A DNA stretch of 43,224 bases, from assembly GCA_028819305.1 (NCBI GenBank), contig JAPPLY010000088.1, positions 1 to 43,224 on the forward strand. The letters are read 5' to 3'. The notes beneath the pieces were generated by a model, which saw only the letters and a list, made by a program, of their open reading frames with translations, made no database searches and was not told the DNA's origin. The first letter of the stretch is position 1; every line of letters starts with the position of its first letter. The position numbers were made by a program, and so were the translations under genes. Shown here piece after piece: positions 8,185 to 15,394 of the stretch. This DNA comes from Bdellovibrionales bacterium (GTDB lineage Bacteria; Bdellovibrionota; Bdellovibrionia; Bdellovibrionales; UBA1609).

Positions 8185-9123
8185 TTAATCAAAGAGGGTC
8201 TTAATTTGTCGCACTTGTTTTTCCACAGCTAAAACGGAGTTTTGAAATTGGTTTTTTTCCTCCGCACTCATCGAAAATTCCATGATCTTTTCCACACCCT
8301 TTGCCCCCAAAAGGCAAAGCACCCCCATAAATAAATCTTTTACTCCATACTCCCCTTTTAACAGAGTTGAACAAGGGAGGACTCTTTTTTGATCTTTTAA
8401 GATGGCTTCCGCCATCTCCACCACACTCCAAGCCGGTGCGTAATAAGCAGAAGAAGTTTTAAGTAGAGAAACTATTTCCGCTCCTCCTTTTTTGGCCCTT
8501 TCCACTAAAGAATCAATATTCTCTTCAGACAAAAGCTCGGGAAGGGGAATTCCTCCTACATGACAAAGACGGGGTAAGAGCACCATTGTATCTCCATGCC
8601 CTCCTAACACAAAAGCCTGCACATCCTGAACACTTACATTTAGTTCCTGGGCCACAAAAGTTTTAAACCGAGCGCTGTCTAAAACTCCAGCCATACCTAT
8701 GACACGATCAGAAGGAAAAGCCAAAGTCTTCCAAGCCACATAAGTCATAACATCTAAAGGATTAGTAACTACAATCACACAAGATTTAGGAGCTTGTTTC
8801 TTTATTTGTTCACAAACCTGAATAACTATTTTCGCATTTATATTTTGTAGCTCATCCCTGCTCATCCCTGGTCGGCGTGCCTGACCGGCTGTAATAACAA
8901 CGATATCGGAATCTTGAATATTTTTATAATTCCCTGTGCCATTTACCTGAATATTAGAGGCTGTTAAAGCACAGGACTGTAGTAGATCTAAAGCTCGTCC
9001 TTGCACCATATCTTCTTCAAGATCTAACAGAACAATATCCCCTAGATCCTTATTTAATAGTCCTTGCGCGCAAGTAGATCCGACAAAACCTCCCCCTATA
9101 ATGGAAATTTTTGAACGCCCCAT
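8185..9123 (-). CDS. mdh: Malate dehydrogenase (LDH-like type)
   Basis: Oxidises malate to oxaloacetate with NAD+. The N-terminus has the Rossmann motif ISIIGGGFVGSTCA. The substrate loop GQARRPGMSRDEL (R83/R84/R89) marks malate rather than lactate specificity, and VLGGHGDTMV supplies the catalytic His (H176). VTNPLDVMTYVAWK follows the family. The length (312) is usual for the MDH type 3 group. GAGGAGTG precedes the ATG. It heads the mdh-sucC-sucD group; a family A repeat lies directly upstream. Confidence 0.95.
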   Translation of the reverse strand: MGRSKISIIGGGFVGSTCAQGLLNKDLGDIVLLDLEEDMVQGRALDLLQSCALTASNIQVNGTGNYKNIQDSDIVVITAGQARRPGMSRDELQNINAKIVIQVCEQIKKQAPKSCVIVVTNPLDVMTYVAWKTLAFPSDRVIGMAGVLDSARFKTFVAQELNVSVQDVQAFVLGGHGDTMVLLPRLCHVGGIPLPELLSEENIDSLVERAKKGGAEIVSLLKTSSAYYAPAWSVVEMAEAILKDQKRVLPCSTLLKGEYGVKDLFMGVLCLLGAKGVEKIMEFSMSAEEKNQFQNSVLAVEKQVRQIKTLFD

Positions 9124-9177
9124 CTTATAACACTCCTCAAATCAAGGATTATCTAAACAAATGAATTATTTAGATTC

Positions 9178-9260
9178 TTATACCGAATCGGTATAGAATC
9201 CCCGTTTCCACAGAGACATGTTTACGAACCCCAAAATCCGCTTACAGAAACCACAAAATT
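9178..9260. repeat. Family A repeat upstream of mdh
   Basis: TTATACCGAATCGGTATAGA contains the 17-base palindrome TATACCGA-A-TCGGTATA. It is followed after about 40 bp by CCGCTTACAGAAACCACAAAA, the second family A module. This is one of the cleanest copies. Confidence 0.8.
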
Positions 9261-9308
9261 TAAACAAGATTAAGTATAACATAAAAAAGATTTTGTAACG
9301 CTTTGTAT

Positions 9309-9351
9309 AAAAAAACAGATCTCCCGAGGAGTTAGACTCTTCGGGAGATCT
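9309..9351 (-). terminator. Rho-independent terminator of the histone-like gene
   Basis: On the minus strand a stem of about 15 bp (GATCTCCCGAAGAG / CTCCTCGGGAGATC, one G-T pair, loop of 5) is followed by GTTTTTTT. It lies 27 bp past the stop of the Lys-rich protein. Confidence 0.85.
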
Positions 9352-9377
9352 TAAAAACAAATTTCTAATCAGCCGTA

Positions 9378-9590
9378 TTATCTTTTTTTTCTAGCTACTT
9401 TCTTTTTTGCTTTCTTTTTTACCTTCTTCTTAGCTACTTTCTTTTTTGCTTTCTTTTTTACCTTCTTCTTAGCTACTTTCTTTTTTGCTTTCTTTTTTAC
9501 CTTCTTCTTAGCTACTTTCTTCTTTGCTTTCTTTTTTACCTTCTTCTTAGCTACTTTCTTCTTTGCTTTCTTTTTTCTTTTTTCAGCCAT
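9378..9590 (-). CDS. Histone H1-like lysine-rich repeat protein
   Basis: A 70-residue protein made of MAEKR plus five tandem 13-residue units (KKKAKKKVAKKKV), the last ending VARKKR. The composition is almost only Lys, Ala and Val, as in bacterial histone-H1-like DNA-binding proteins (Hc1/AlgP/BpH1 type tails). I infer nucleoid binding through the positive charge. The DNA repeat unit is 39 bp (9381-9575), nearly identical between copies, so copy number could change by slippage. A strong GAGGAGGAACA ribosome site and a good terminator suggest an expressed single gene. There is no folded domain. Confidence 0.8.
   Translation of the reverse strand: MAEKRKKKAKKKVAKKKVKKKAKKKVAKKKVKKKAKKKVAKKKVKKKAKKKVAKKKVKKKAKKKVARKKR
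9381..9575 (-). repeat. Five tandem 39-bp coding repeats
   Basis: Five head-to-tail 39-bp units inside the histone-like gene, each coding KKKAKKKVAKKKV with few silent differences. The in-frame length means copy-number change would not break the protein. Confidence 0.9.
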
Positions 9591-9689
9591 TGTTCCTCCT
9601 CATGTTGAGTGCTGATGTTCATGATGAAAAAAATTCATCCCTATCTTTAAAGAGTGTCACTCCACTTTTTTCTCCAGTCAAATAAAAAA

Positions 9690-10478
9690 ATGACACTCAT
9701 TTTGCATGTCACAATTTTTATCATGCTTAATTGGAAATCTTTACTCTTATTTTGCCACATTCTGATTTGTCTTAAATTTTTAAGAACTTTTTTTCATAAT
9801 AGCTGGTTTCTTAATTTTTTATCTCCAATGGTCTGGAAAATCTGGTTCTTTTGCAACTTTTTACTGGTTTTTCTTATATCTCAAATACCCATCTCTTTTT
9901 TATTTTTTAAGATTCTTCTTTTATATACCCCCTTAATTTTTTCTTTTTTTCTGCAATCCACTCTGATTTTTATCTGGCAACAACAATGTTATATACAATT
10001 TGAGTTCTTCCTCAATACTCTAATTGCTCAAATTAAAATCGGCATCGGATTTCGACCGGCTTTTAAAATAGCGGCCTATACTCTACCTCAAAGGCATTTT
10101 CAAAATTATTTCATAGAGATATTAGATGCTATGACTTTCTCAAACACACATAGAACACTCTTTCTTTCTCCTTCTCTACAACAAATGATAGAAGAATTAA
10201 AAAGAGCTGACTCCTCCTCACAATGCCTAGATCACTTAAAGAACCTGCGTCATCATATTCACACTCGATCTATTTTCCGAAAAAAAGTGCAATCTGCTTT
10301 GTTACAGATCCACATTCAGTCTTTTGTTTTACTTATCCTCTATTCCGGCTTATTTATATTCATTTTTAATAAAACCGGCTTGAAATATATAAAAGTTCTT
10401 CTCCTTTCTTTATTTTTATTCGGTACGGGTTTGATGATTTTATCTCAACTGGGAAAAAAAATTAAATGGACTATCTAG
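9690..10478 (+). CDS. TadB-like type II secretion F domain membrane protein
   Basis: A Phe/Leu-rich membrane protein with hydrophobic segments near the N-terminus and two at the C-terminus. Between them is a cytoplasmic stretch: FEFFLNTLIAQIKIGIGFRPAFKIAAYTLP resembles the TadB 'L..L...LRAG.SL.QAL..AA' pattern, and LKNLRHHIHTRSIFRKKVQSAL precedes the C-terminal segments as in TadB. These are inner-membrane platform proteins for Tad pili. The ORF can begin at GTG 9654; I chose the ATG at 9690, but no ribosome site decides it. It overlaps the next gene by 13 bp. No tadA ATPase or pilin is in the window. Confidence 0.62.
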   Translation: MTLILHVTIFIMLNWKSLLLFCHILICLKFLRTFFHNSWFLNFLSPMVWKIWFFCNFLLVFLISQIPISFLFFKILLLYTPLIFSFFLQSTLIFIWQQQCYIQFEFFLNTLIAQIKIGIGFRPAFKIAAYTLPQRHFQNYFIEILDAMTFSNTHRTLFLSPSLQQMIEELKRADSSSQCLDHLKNLRHHIHTRSIFRKKVQSALLQIHIQSFVLLILYSGLFIFIFNKTGLKYIKVLLLSLFLFGTGLMILSQLGKKIKWTI

Positions 10479-10900
10479 CCCCTCCTTTGAACGCTGTGCT
10501 TCAAATTCAGCTAAAAATTAAAAGTGGTCTTTCTGTTCGATCGGCTATCCAATCTTATGTGAAGGATTTTCCTGATTGCTCCTTCGCCACACAAATAAAT
10601 CTTTGGCTGTTCTATCTGGAAACAGGAAAATCAGAAAGGTTCATGGCTTTCACAAAAAAAAGTTATAGAAAAATCTTAATTGATATTCTCCACCGGGGTC
10701 TCAAAGGGGAGCCTATACTTTGTATACTACAAGAGTTTGAAACAGAGTTAAAAAGAGTTGCCTTACAGGATTTAGAGCAACAGATTCAAAAATTGCCTTT
10801 TTTTTCTTTGATTCCGATTTTTTTATTTCAAGTGCCTGCCTTTTTTCTCCTTTTATTAGCTCCTTTATTAAGGGAGTTACAGGAACATCTTTACTTTTAG
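10466..10900 (+). CDS. TadC-like short type II secretion F domain protein
   Basis: 144 residues. The N-terminal half (VLQIQLKIKSGLSVRSAIQSYV) resembles the start of a T2SF domain. The C-terminal half has LEQQIQKLPFFSLIPIFLFQVPAFFLLLLAPLL, matching the TadC ending 'A..LPVKLLIPLLLFIFPAFFL'. At half the usual TadC length it may be a minimal form. It overlaps the TadB-like gene by 13 bp, as TadB/TadC pairs often do, so the two are likely coupled in translation and form one membrane platform. The function is inferred from pattern and pairing. Confidence 0.6.
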   Translation: MDYLAPPLNAVLQIQLKIKSGLSVRSAIQSYVKDFPDCSFATQINLWLFYLETGKSERFMAFTKKSYRKILIDILHRGLKGEPILCILQEFETELKRVALQDLEQQIQKLPFFSLIPIFLFQVPAFFLLLLAPLLRELQEHLYF

Positions 10901-10943
10901 AATGGCCCGAATTTTGCAATAATTTTCCGTATAGGAGATTTTT

Positions 10944-11387
10944 TTGACCCACCCAAAAAGATGGATATGGCTTGTCTATTTTGTTTTTACTCCGTTCACC
11001 TCCTCCCATGAACAATGGATGAGGGTGAATGATTTAAAAGAGTTTGAGGGGATTATAAAAAAACAAGAAAGACAAAAAGAACTCAAAACACTGTGTGTTT
11101 TACAGTTAGAAAAGAAGATCATCCCCCACTTCTGTTATGAGTGGCTGAAATATAAAAAACCGGAGCGGAGAGCCTCTTTCTTGCCCTATTTGAATGAAAA
11201 GTGCCAAGAATTTTCTACATCTTTAAAAAACTCTCAAAAAATAAAAGAAATATTACAAAAAAAACACCACTTAAACTCTTTTTGCTATAAAGCCGTACAT
11301 AAGCAAAAAAAAAGAATAGAATACCAATTAAGAGATCAAAAACCCTCCCATATACTTCGATGGTATTTTACAGAGGAAGAGTTTTGA
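10944..11387 (+). CDS. Small exported protein of unknown function
   Basis: I do not recognise this 147-residue protein. It starts at TTG with AGGAGA six bases upstream. The N-terminus has a positive start and a hydrophobic stretch (WIWLVYFVFTPFTSSH), so it is probably a secreted or periplasmic protein. The rest is Lys-rich, helical and holds four Cys residues (TLCVLQ, HFCYEW, EKCQEF, SFCYKA), which could form disulfides. It lies between the TadC-like gene and the kinase, all on the plus strand, so a role with the pilus-like apparatus is possible. Confidence 0.6.
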   Translation: MTHPKRWIWLVYFVFTPFTSSHEQWMRVNDLKEFEGIIKKQERQKELKTLCVLQLEKKIIPHFCYEWLKYKKPERRASFLPYLNEKCQEFSTSLKNSQKIKEILQKKHHLNSFCYKAVHKQKKRIEYQLRDQKPSHILRWYFTEEEF

Positions 11388-11417
11388 CTTTCTTGTTATT
11401 TTATTTAAAAACAAGTC

Positions 11418-12764
11418 ATGCTTTATCACTTTGCCTCTTCTGTTCACACTTATGAAGTACAAGAGATTTTAGGAGAAAGTCATACGAGCTTGGTTTACCT
11501 GGCTCAACGTCTTGATAAAGATCTGAAAATCAGACAAGCCTTAATTATTAAACAGTTTAAACAAAAACAAAGCCCTCTCCTAACTTTACAGCTGGAATCC
11601 TTACTAAGAGCTAGACATAGTCCTCATTTAGTAAAGGCGCTTTTTTTTGAAAAATTTAGATCCTATCCAGCTTTAATTTTAGAATACATCTGTAGTGTTA
11701 ATCTAAAACAATTAATGACACAAACAAAACTCAGCCAAAATGAAATAAGAGGGCTTTGCGCCCAGGTTTTAACTGGTTTAGAAGAGTTAAAAAAAAATGA
11801 CCTAGCTCATGGAGATTTAAGCCCTTCTAATATTTTAATAGACACGAAAGGACAAGTGTATCTTACAGACTATGGCCTGGCTAATTACCAAAACGGCGCC
11901 TGTTATGGCACAAAACCCTTTATCGCTCCTGAGATTTACAAAGGGAGGCGAGGGTGTTTTCAATCTGACCTTTTTTCTTTAGGTGTTTTAGAAAAAGTTT
12001 TAAAAGGGCGTTTTACGGAAGAGGAACTGGCTTCTATGGAAAGTAAGCATTTTATCTGTAAAGAAGACCCCCTTCTCGATCCTCACCCTCAAAAAAGAAA
12101 TATACCGCACCGGTATGGAAATGGTGAACTCCGCGCTCTGCCCCTCCCTCAGAAGAAGCTTACAGAAACCACAAAGAGCAAACCAGATCAGAATAACAAA
12201 GCTTTTTCCCCTCTTTCTTACAGTAGCTGTGCTTCCTTAGGTAATAAAGTGCAGCAGATCTTATTTATAAAAAACCATTTCAGCCAGAAAGCTCTTCCTC
12301 CTTCTTCTTTTATACCGCACCGGAGAAATTACACCCTTCAGAACTTTTTTTCTCAGGGAAGAAAAAAAGAGAGGACCAACGGAAAACGGAGGCCCCCCTT
12401 TCGCGAGCAGCTCGGGAATCAAGTGAATAGGTATTTTTTTTCCCGCATAAAAAAATATGCTCTCCCTTGTTATCACCCATTTCTTATAGGAGTTTTATTT
12501 TTTCTTTTTTTATTCACAACTAACCCTTTTATCTCCTATGGAAAATACATCCCCCCTAAAGAACCGGCTAAAGTGCTTATCCGCACTCAGAAATGGGTGT
12601 ACATACAGCTGGCCGGGTTTGAAGGTTATACCCCGATCACTTTCTTTCTTAAAAAAGAGGGCACTTATCAGTTAAAATGGAAAAAACAAAATAAAAATGG
12701 ATTAAAGTATATTTATTTAAAACCGGGACAAGAAGTTTTTTTAACAGATCAGGACTTTCTATAA
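11418..12764 (+). CDS. Ser/Thr protein kinase with membrane segment and PEGA-like tail
   Basis: Residues about 8-225 form a Hanks-type kinase: YEVQEILGESHTSLVYLA (Gly-loop), IIKQF (ATP Lys), HGDLSPSNIL near 130 (HGD in place of HRD, catalytic Asp kept), TDYG near 149 (for DFG), GTKPFIAPEI, and SDLFSLGVL. A long basic linker follows, then a membrane segment near 353-372 (FLIGVLFFLFLFTTNPF) and an outside domain with PEGA-like pattern (VLIRTQKWVYIQLAGFEGYTPITF). The linker holds two family A insertions (residues about 228-258 and 298-335). The catalytic residues look intact, so it is probably active. It follows the Tad-like genes and may control them. Confidence 0.82.
   Translation: MLYHFASSVHTYEVQEILGESHTSLVYLAQRLDKDLKIRQALIIKQFKQKQSPLLTLQLESLLRARHSPHLVKALFFEKFRSYPALILEYICSVNLKQLMTQTKLSQNEIRGLCAQVLTGLEELKKNDLAHGDLSPSNILIDTKGQVYLTDYGLANYQNGACYGTKPFIAPEIYKGRRGCFQSDLFSLGVLEKVLKGRFTEEELASMESKHFICKEDPLLDPHPQKRNIPHRYGNGELRALPLPQKKLTETTKSKPDQNNKAFSPLSYSSCASLGNKVQQILFIKNHFSQKALPPSSFIPHRRNYTLQNFFSQGRKKERTNGKRRPPFREQLGNQVNRYFFSRIKKYALPCYHPFLIGVLFFLFLFTTNPFISYGKYIPPKEPAKVLIRTQKWVYIQLAGFEGYTPITFFLKKEGTYQLKWKKQNKNGLKYIYLKPGQEVFLTDQDFL
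12101..12190 (+). repeat. Family A repeat inside the kinase linker, insertion 1
   Basis: TATACCGCACCGGTATGGAA is followed by AGAAGAAGCTTACAGAAACC (12151-12170). The same 20 bases lie between atpG and atpD (35919-35938). Here they are coding (KKLTETT), read as CAG AAG AAG CTT. The frame is kept right after the end of the kinase fold. Confidence 0.8.
12310..12425 (+). repeat. Family A repeat inside the kinase linker, insertion 2
   Basis: TTATACCGCACCGGAGAA then CCCTTCAGAACTTTTTTTC, resembling CCCCTTCAGAGCTTTTTTCC at 18757. AAAAAGAGAGGACCAACGGA then matches the AAAGAGACGACCAGA block elsewhere. It codes a basic low-complexity linker. Confidence 0.65.
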
Positions 12765-12808
12765 AAGAGCTTGATCTTGCCACACAGGATGCCTAAGGAA
12801 AAATAGAC

Positions 12809-13642
12809 ATGAACCAAATAAAAGCCTTCCTCTTTGGATTGATTCAGGGATTTTCTGAATTTTTACCCATTTCTAGTTCTGGACATCTCGTTTTACTTCG
12901 CACTTTTTTCGACATAAAAGACTTTAATTTATTATTTATTTTAGTTTTACACCTGGGAACACTCACCGCTATTCTCAGCTATTATAGAAAGGAACTGCTA
13001 AATATCTTACAACATTTTTTTTTAAAGCCTTTTTCTTTTTCAGGACCAGGAAGAGTGGTTCTTCTTATTATGTGGGCCACTTTACCGGGTATAACAGGGG
13101 CCTTCTTACTCAGCTCTTTAGTAAAAAAAAGCTTACTTCATCCAACTTGGACAGGTTGGGGTTTTATTCTGACAGCCACCTGTCTTTTTTTTACAAGTAA
13201 GAAACTTATTAAAAAAAAGCCCCATCAAAACTCTTTCTCTTTATTCAACTCTATTGAAAATTGGAATCAATTTTCTTTCTCTACGGCCTTTTTAGTGGGT
13301 TTAGCTCAGACCTTTGCCTTTTTTCCTGGTATGAGCCGCTCTGGCTGGACTATCGCCGTGGCTTTATTTCTAGGATGTTCTCAACACCAAGCGGCCTGTT
13401 TTAGTTTCTTATTAGCTATCCCGGCCATTTTAGGTGGAACTTTATTTGAGTTTTTTAACACCCCTTTACCGGATCGTTTTTCTTTTTTTAATTTATCCAT
13501 CGCTTTTCTCAGCGCCTGGTTTTTTGGATACATAGCCCTTAAATGGCTTATACATTCTTTACAAAAAGCTCTCTTTCCTTTTTTCTCCTTTTACCTGTGG
13601 CCTTTAGGAGTTTTTATCATCTGCAAACATTTTTTCTTTTAA
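12809..13642 (+). CDS. uppP: Undecaprenyl-diphosphate phosphatase (BacA/UppP)
   Basis: Recycles the lipid carrier undecaprenyl diphosphate to the monophosphate for peptidoglycan and other envelope polymers. A membrane protein with about eight hydrophobic segments. Both family motifs are present: the N-terminal GLIQGFSEFLPISSSGHL with its catalytic Glu and Ser, and the central GMSRSGWTI. The length (277) is normal. AAGGAAAAATAGAC precedes the ATG. It stands 44 bp after the kinase gene on the same strand. Confidence 0.95.
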   Translation: MNQIKAFLFGLIQGFSEFLPISSSGHLVLLRTFFDIKDFNLLFILVLHLGTLTAILSYYRKELLNILQHFFLKPFSFSGPGRVVLLIMWATLPGITGAFLLSSLVKKSLLHPTWTGWGFILTATCLFFTSKKLIKKKPHQNSFSLFNSIENWNQFSFSTAFLVGLAQTFAFFPGMSRSGWTIAVALFLGCSQHQAACFSFLLAIPAILGGTLFEFFNTPLPDRFSFFNLSIAFLSAWFFGYIALKWLIHSLQKALFPFFSFYLWPLGVFIICKHFFF

Positions 13643-13742
13643 AAAAACAAATAAATTGATTTTAGATAATATAAAGAAATAGGCTAGACCAAAAAAGAAA
13701 AACCGATTAAAATTCTTTTTTACGTTTTTAAAGCAAAATATA

Positions 13743-13908
13743 AGGAACGGGTATAGAAAAAAGAAGGTTCATAGCCCCTTTCTCTCCCTCTTTCCTGGGG
13801 GAACAGAAGAAACGACCAGAAAACCCAGTTCACACGAAAACAGGGACCCGCCCTCCTAAAAACGGGAACCTATTTGCAGAGGCGGAGACCGAATCGGACG
13901 GATATAAC
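13743..13908. repeat. Family A repeat ending at the start codon of the PLP enzyme
   Basis: Begins GGAACGGGTATAGAA, contains GAAACGACCAGAAAACCCAG, a CACACGAAAAC and an AAAACGGGAACC segment, and ends CGGACGGATATAAC immediately before ATG 13909. The same tail occurs at 40430-40445. It fills most of the gap after uppP, so the gene's leader and any ribosome site are repeat-derived. Confidence 0.75.
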
Positions 13909-15087
13909 ATGAAAATAAATAAGTTAAAGAGCAAAGCCTTTTCCACTAAAGCTATTCATGCCGGACAAGAGCCTGATCCAAGCACAGGGGCGGTCATGAC
14001 TCCTATTACTCTTTCCTCCACTTATGCTCAAAAAGCTCCAGGAAAGCACAAAGGTTACGAATATTCCCGGGTTTCCAATCCCACCCGTAAAGCTTTGGAA
14101 CATTGCATAAGCGCCCTAGAAGAAGGATCTTTCTCGTTTGCTTGCGCTTCCGGCGTAGCTGCCAGTTCTTTAATTTTTGAAATTCTAAAACCAGGAGATT
14201 TATTAGTAGCCGAAGAGGATTTATATGGAGGAAGTTTAAGGATATTGACAAAAATTTTAAAACCCCGAGGTATTTCTATTCATTTAATGGATTTATCAAA
14301 GGAAGATAATATTTTTAAAATTCCTAAAAAAGCAAAAATGATTTGGCTAGAAAGCCCCACAAACCCTTTAATGAAATTAATTGATATAAAGAAAGTAAGT
14401 GCCGTAGCAAAGAAAAACAAAAGCTTACTTGTTGTAGATAACACCTTTATGAGTCCTTTTTTTCAAAAGCCTCTCCTTTTAGGGGCGGATATTGTATTAC
14501 ATTCTGCTACTAAATATTTAAGTGGGCATTCCGATATTGTGGCTGGTGTGATTACGACCCATTGTCCTGATCTGGCAGAGTCCCTTGCTTTTTGGAGTAA
14601 ATCTCTGGGTCCTGTCTTATCTCCATTTGATTCTTATCTTTTATTAAGAAGCCTTAAAACATTAGCTATTCGCATGAAAGCACATGAGCAAAATGCTTTG
14701 GAGTTAGCTCTTTTTTTAGAGAAACAAAAAAGAGTCAAAAAAGTTTTATATCCTGGTTTGAAATCTCACCCACAACATCAATTAGCTTTAAAACAGATGT
14801 CCGGTTTCGGAGGTATGATAAGCTTTTACTTGAAAGGGGGGAAAAAAGAGGTATTTGAGTGCCTAAGTCGCTTTCAAATATTTACTCTAGCAGAAAGTCT
14901 AGGTGGAGTGGAATCTTTAGTGGAACACCCGGCCAGTATGACCCATGCAGCTTCCCCTCATCCGCCATCCGAATCCCTCATCCGTATCAGCACAGGGATT
15001 GAAGATGTAAAGGATTTAAAGTCGGACTTTTTACAAGCTCTTAAATCAAAAAAACCTTTTAAAAGGCAAGAAAACAAGGCTCGGTAG
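13909..15087 (+). CDS. Cys/Met-metabolism PLP enzyme (cystathionine gamma-synthase/lyase family)
   Basis: Fold-type I PLP enzyme of the MetB/MetC/MegL family, cleaving or joining C-S bonds in cysteine/methionine metabolism. STKAIHAGQ at the N-terminus, YEYSRVSNPTR (phosphate site), ACASGVAASS, EDLYGG, WLESPTNPL, VVDNTFMSPFFQKPL and the PLP lysine K202 in SATKYLSGHSD are all present. ESLVEHPASMTHA near the C-terminus is also standard. The exact substrate cannot be fixed from sequence. The length (392) is usual. The last codons and stop (GGC TCG GTA G...) lie inside tRNA-Phe, an overlap of 10 bp. Confidence 0.9.
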   Translation: MKINKLKSKAFSTKAIHAGQEPDPSTGAVMTPITLSSTYAQKAPGKHKGYEYSRVSNPTRKALEHCISALEEGSFSFACASGVAASSLIFEILKPGDLLVAEEDLYGGSLRILTKILKPRGISIHLMDLSKEDNIFKIPKKAKMIWLESPTNPLMKLIDIKKVSAVAKKNKSLLVVDNTFMSPFFQKPLLLGADIVLHSATKYLSGHSDIVAGVITTHCPDLAESLAFWSKSLGPVLSPFDSYLLLRSLKTLAIRMKAHEQNALELALFLEKQKRVKKVLYPGLKSHPQHQLALKQMSGFGGMISFYLKGGKKEVFECLSRFQIFTLAESLGGVESLVEHPASMTHAASPHPPSESLIRISTGIEDVKDLKSDFLQALKSKKPFKRQENKAR

Positions 15088-15150
15088 CTCAGTCGGTAGA
15101 GCAGGAGACTGAAAATCTCTGTGTCGGCGGTTCAATTCCGTCCCGAGCCA
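15078..15150 (+). tRNA. tRNA-Phe (GAA)
   Basis: The acceptor arms GGCTCGG and CCGAGCC pair perfectly with discriminator A. The D arm is GCTCAGTCGGTAGAGC, and the anticodon stem GGAGA/TCTCT holds loop CTGAAAA, so the anticodon is GAA at 15111-15113. The T arm contains GGTTCAATTCC. No CCA is encoded. The 5' end overlaps the last codons of the upstream PLP enzyme gene. Confidence 0.97.
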
Positions 15151-15173
15151 CATTTTTTACTCGGTCCTGAAAA

Positions 15174-15199
15174 AAAGGGGGTCTTAAGAGACTCCCTTT
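15174..15199 (+). terminator. Hairpin after tRNA-Phe, probable terminator
   Basis: AAAGGGGGTCT (15174-15184) and AGACTCCCTTT (15189-15199) form an 11-bp stem with one G-T pair and a 4-base loop. The T-run after it is poor, so termination strength is uncertain. It may also protect or define the tRNA precursor 3' end. Confidence 0.55.
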
Positions 15200-15394
15200 C
15201 CATTGGAGAAGAAAAGAGCTGAATAGAGACCCAAAACCGAACAAATACAATAAAAATATATAAAGTGTCTAAAGTTTAAACAGATAAATTACGATAATAT
15301 ACAAGTTAAGAAAATTAAATGTGATTTTTTATCCCCCAAAAAATTCATTCTTCCAAAAATGAAGTCTGAAAAAGAGATAAAAAAGGAGATTATT

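Noticed and set aside
10713-11015. 100-residue minus-strand ORF
   Set aside because: Antisense to the TadC-like gene and the small exported protein, which have better support.
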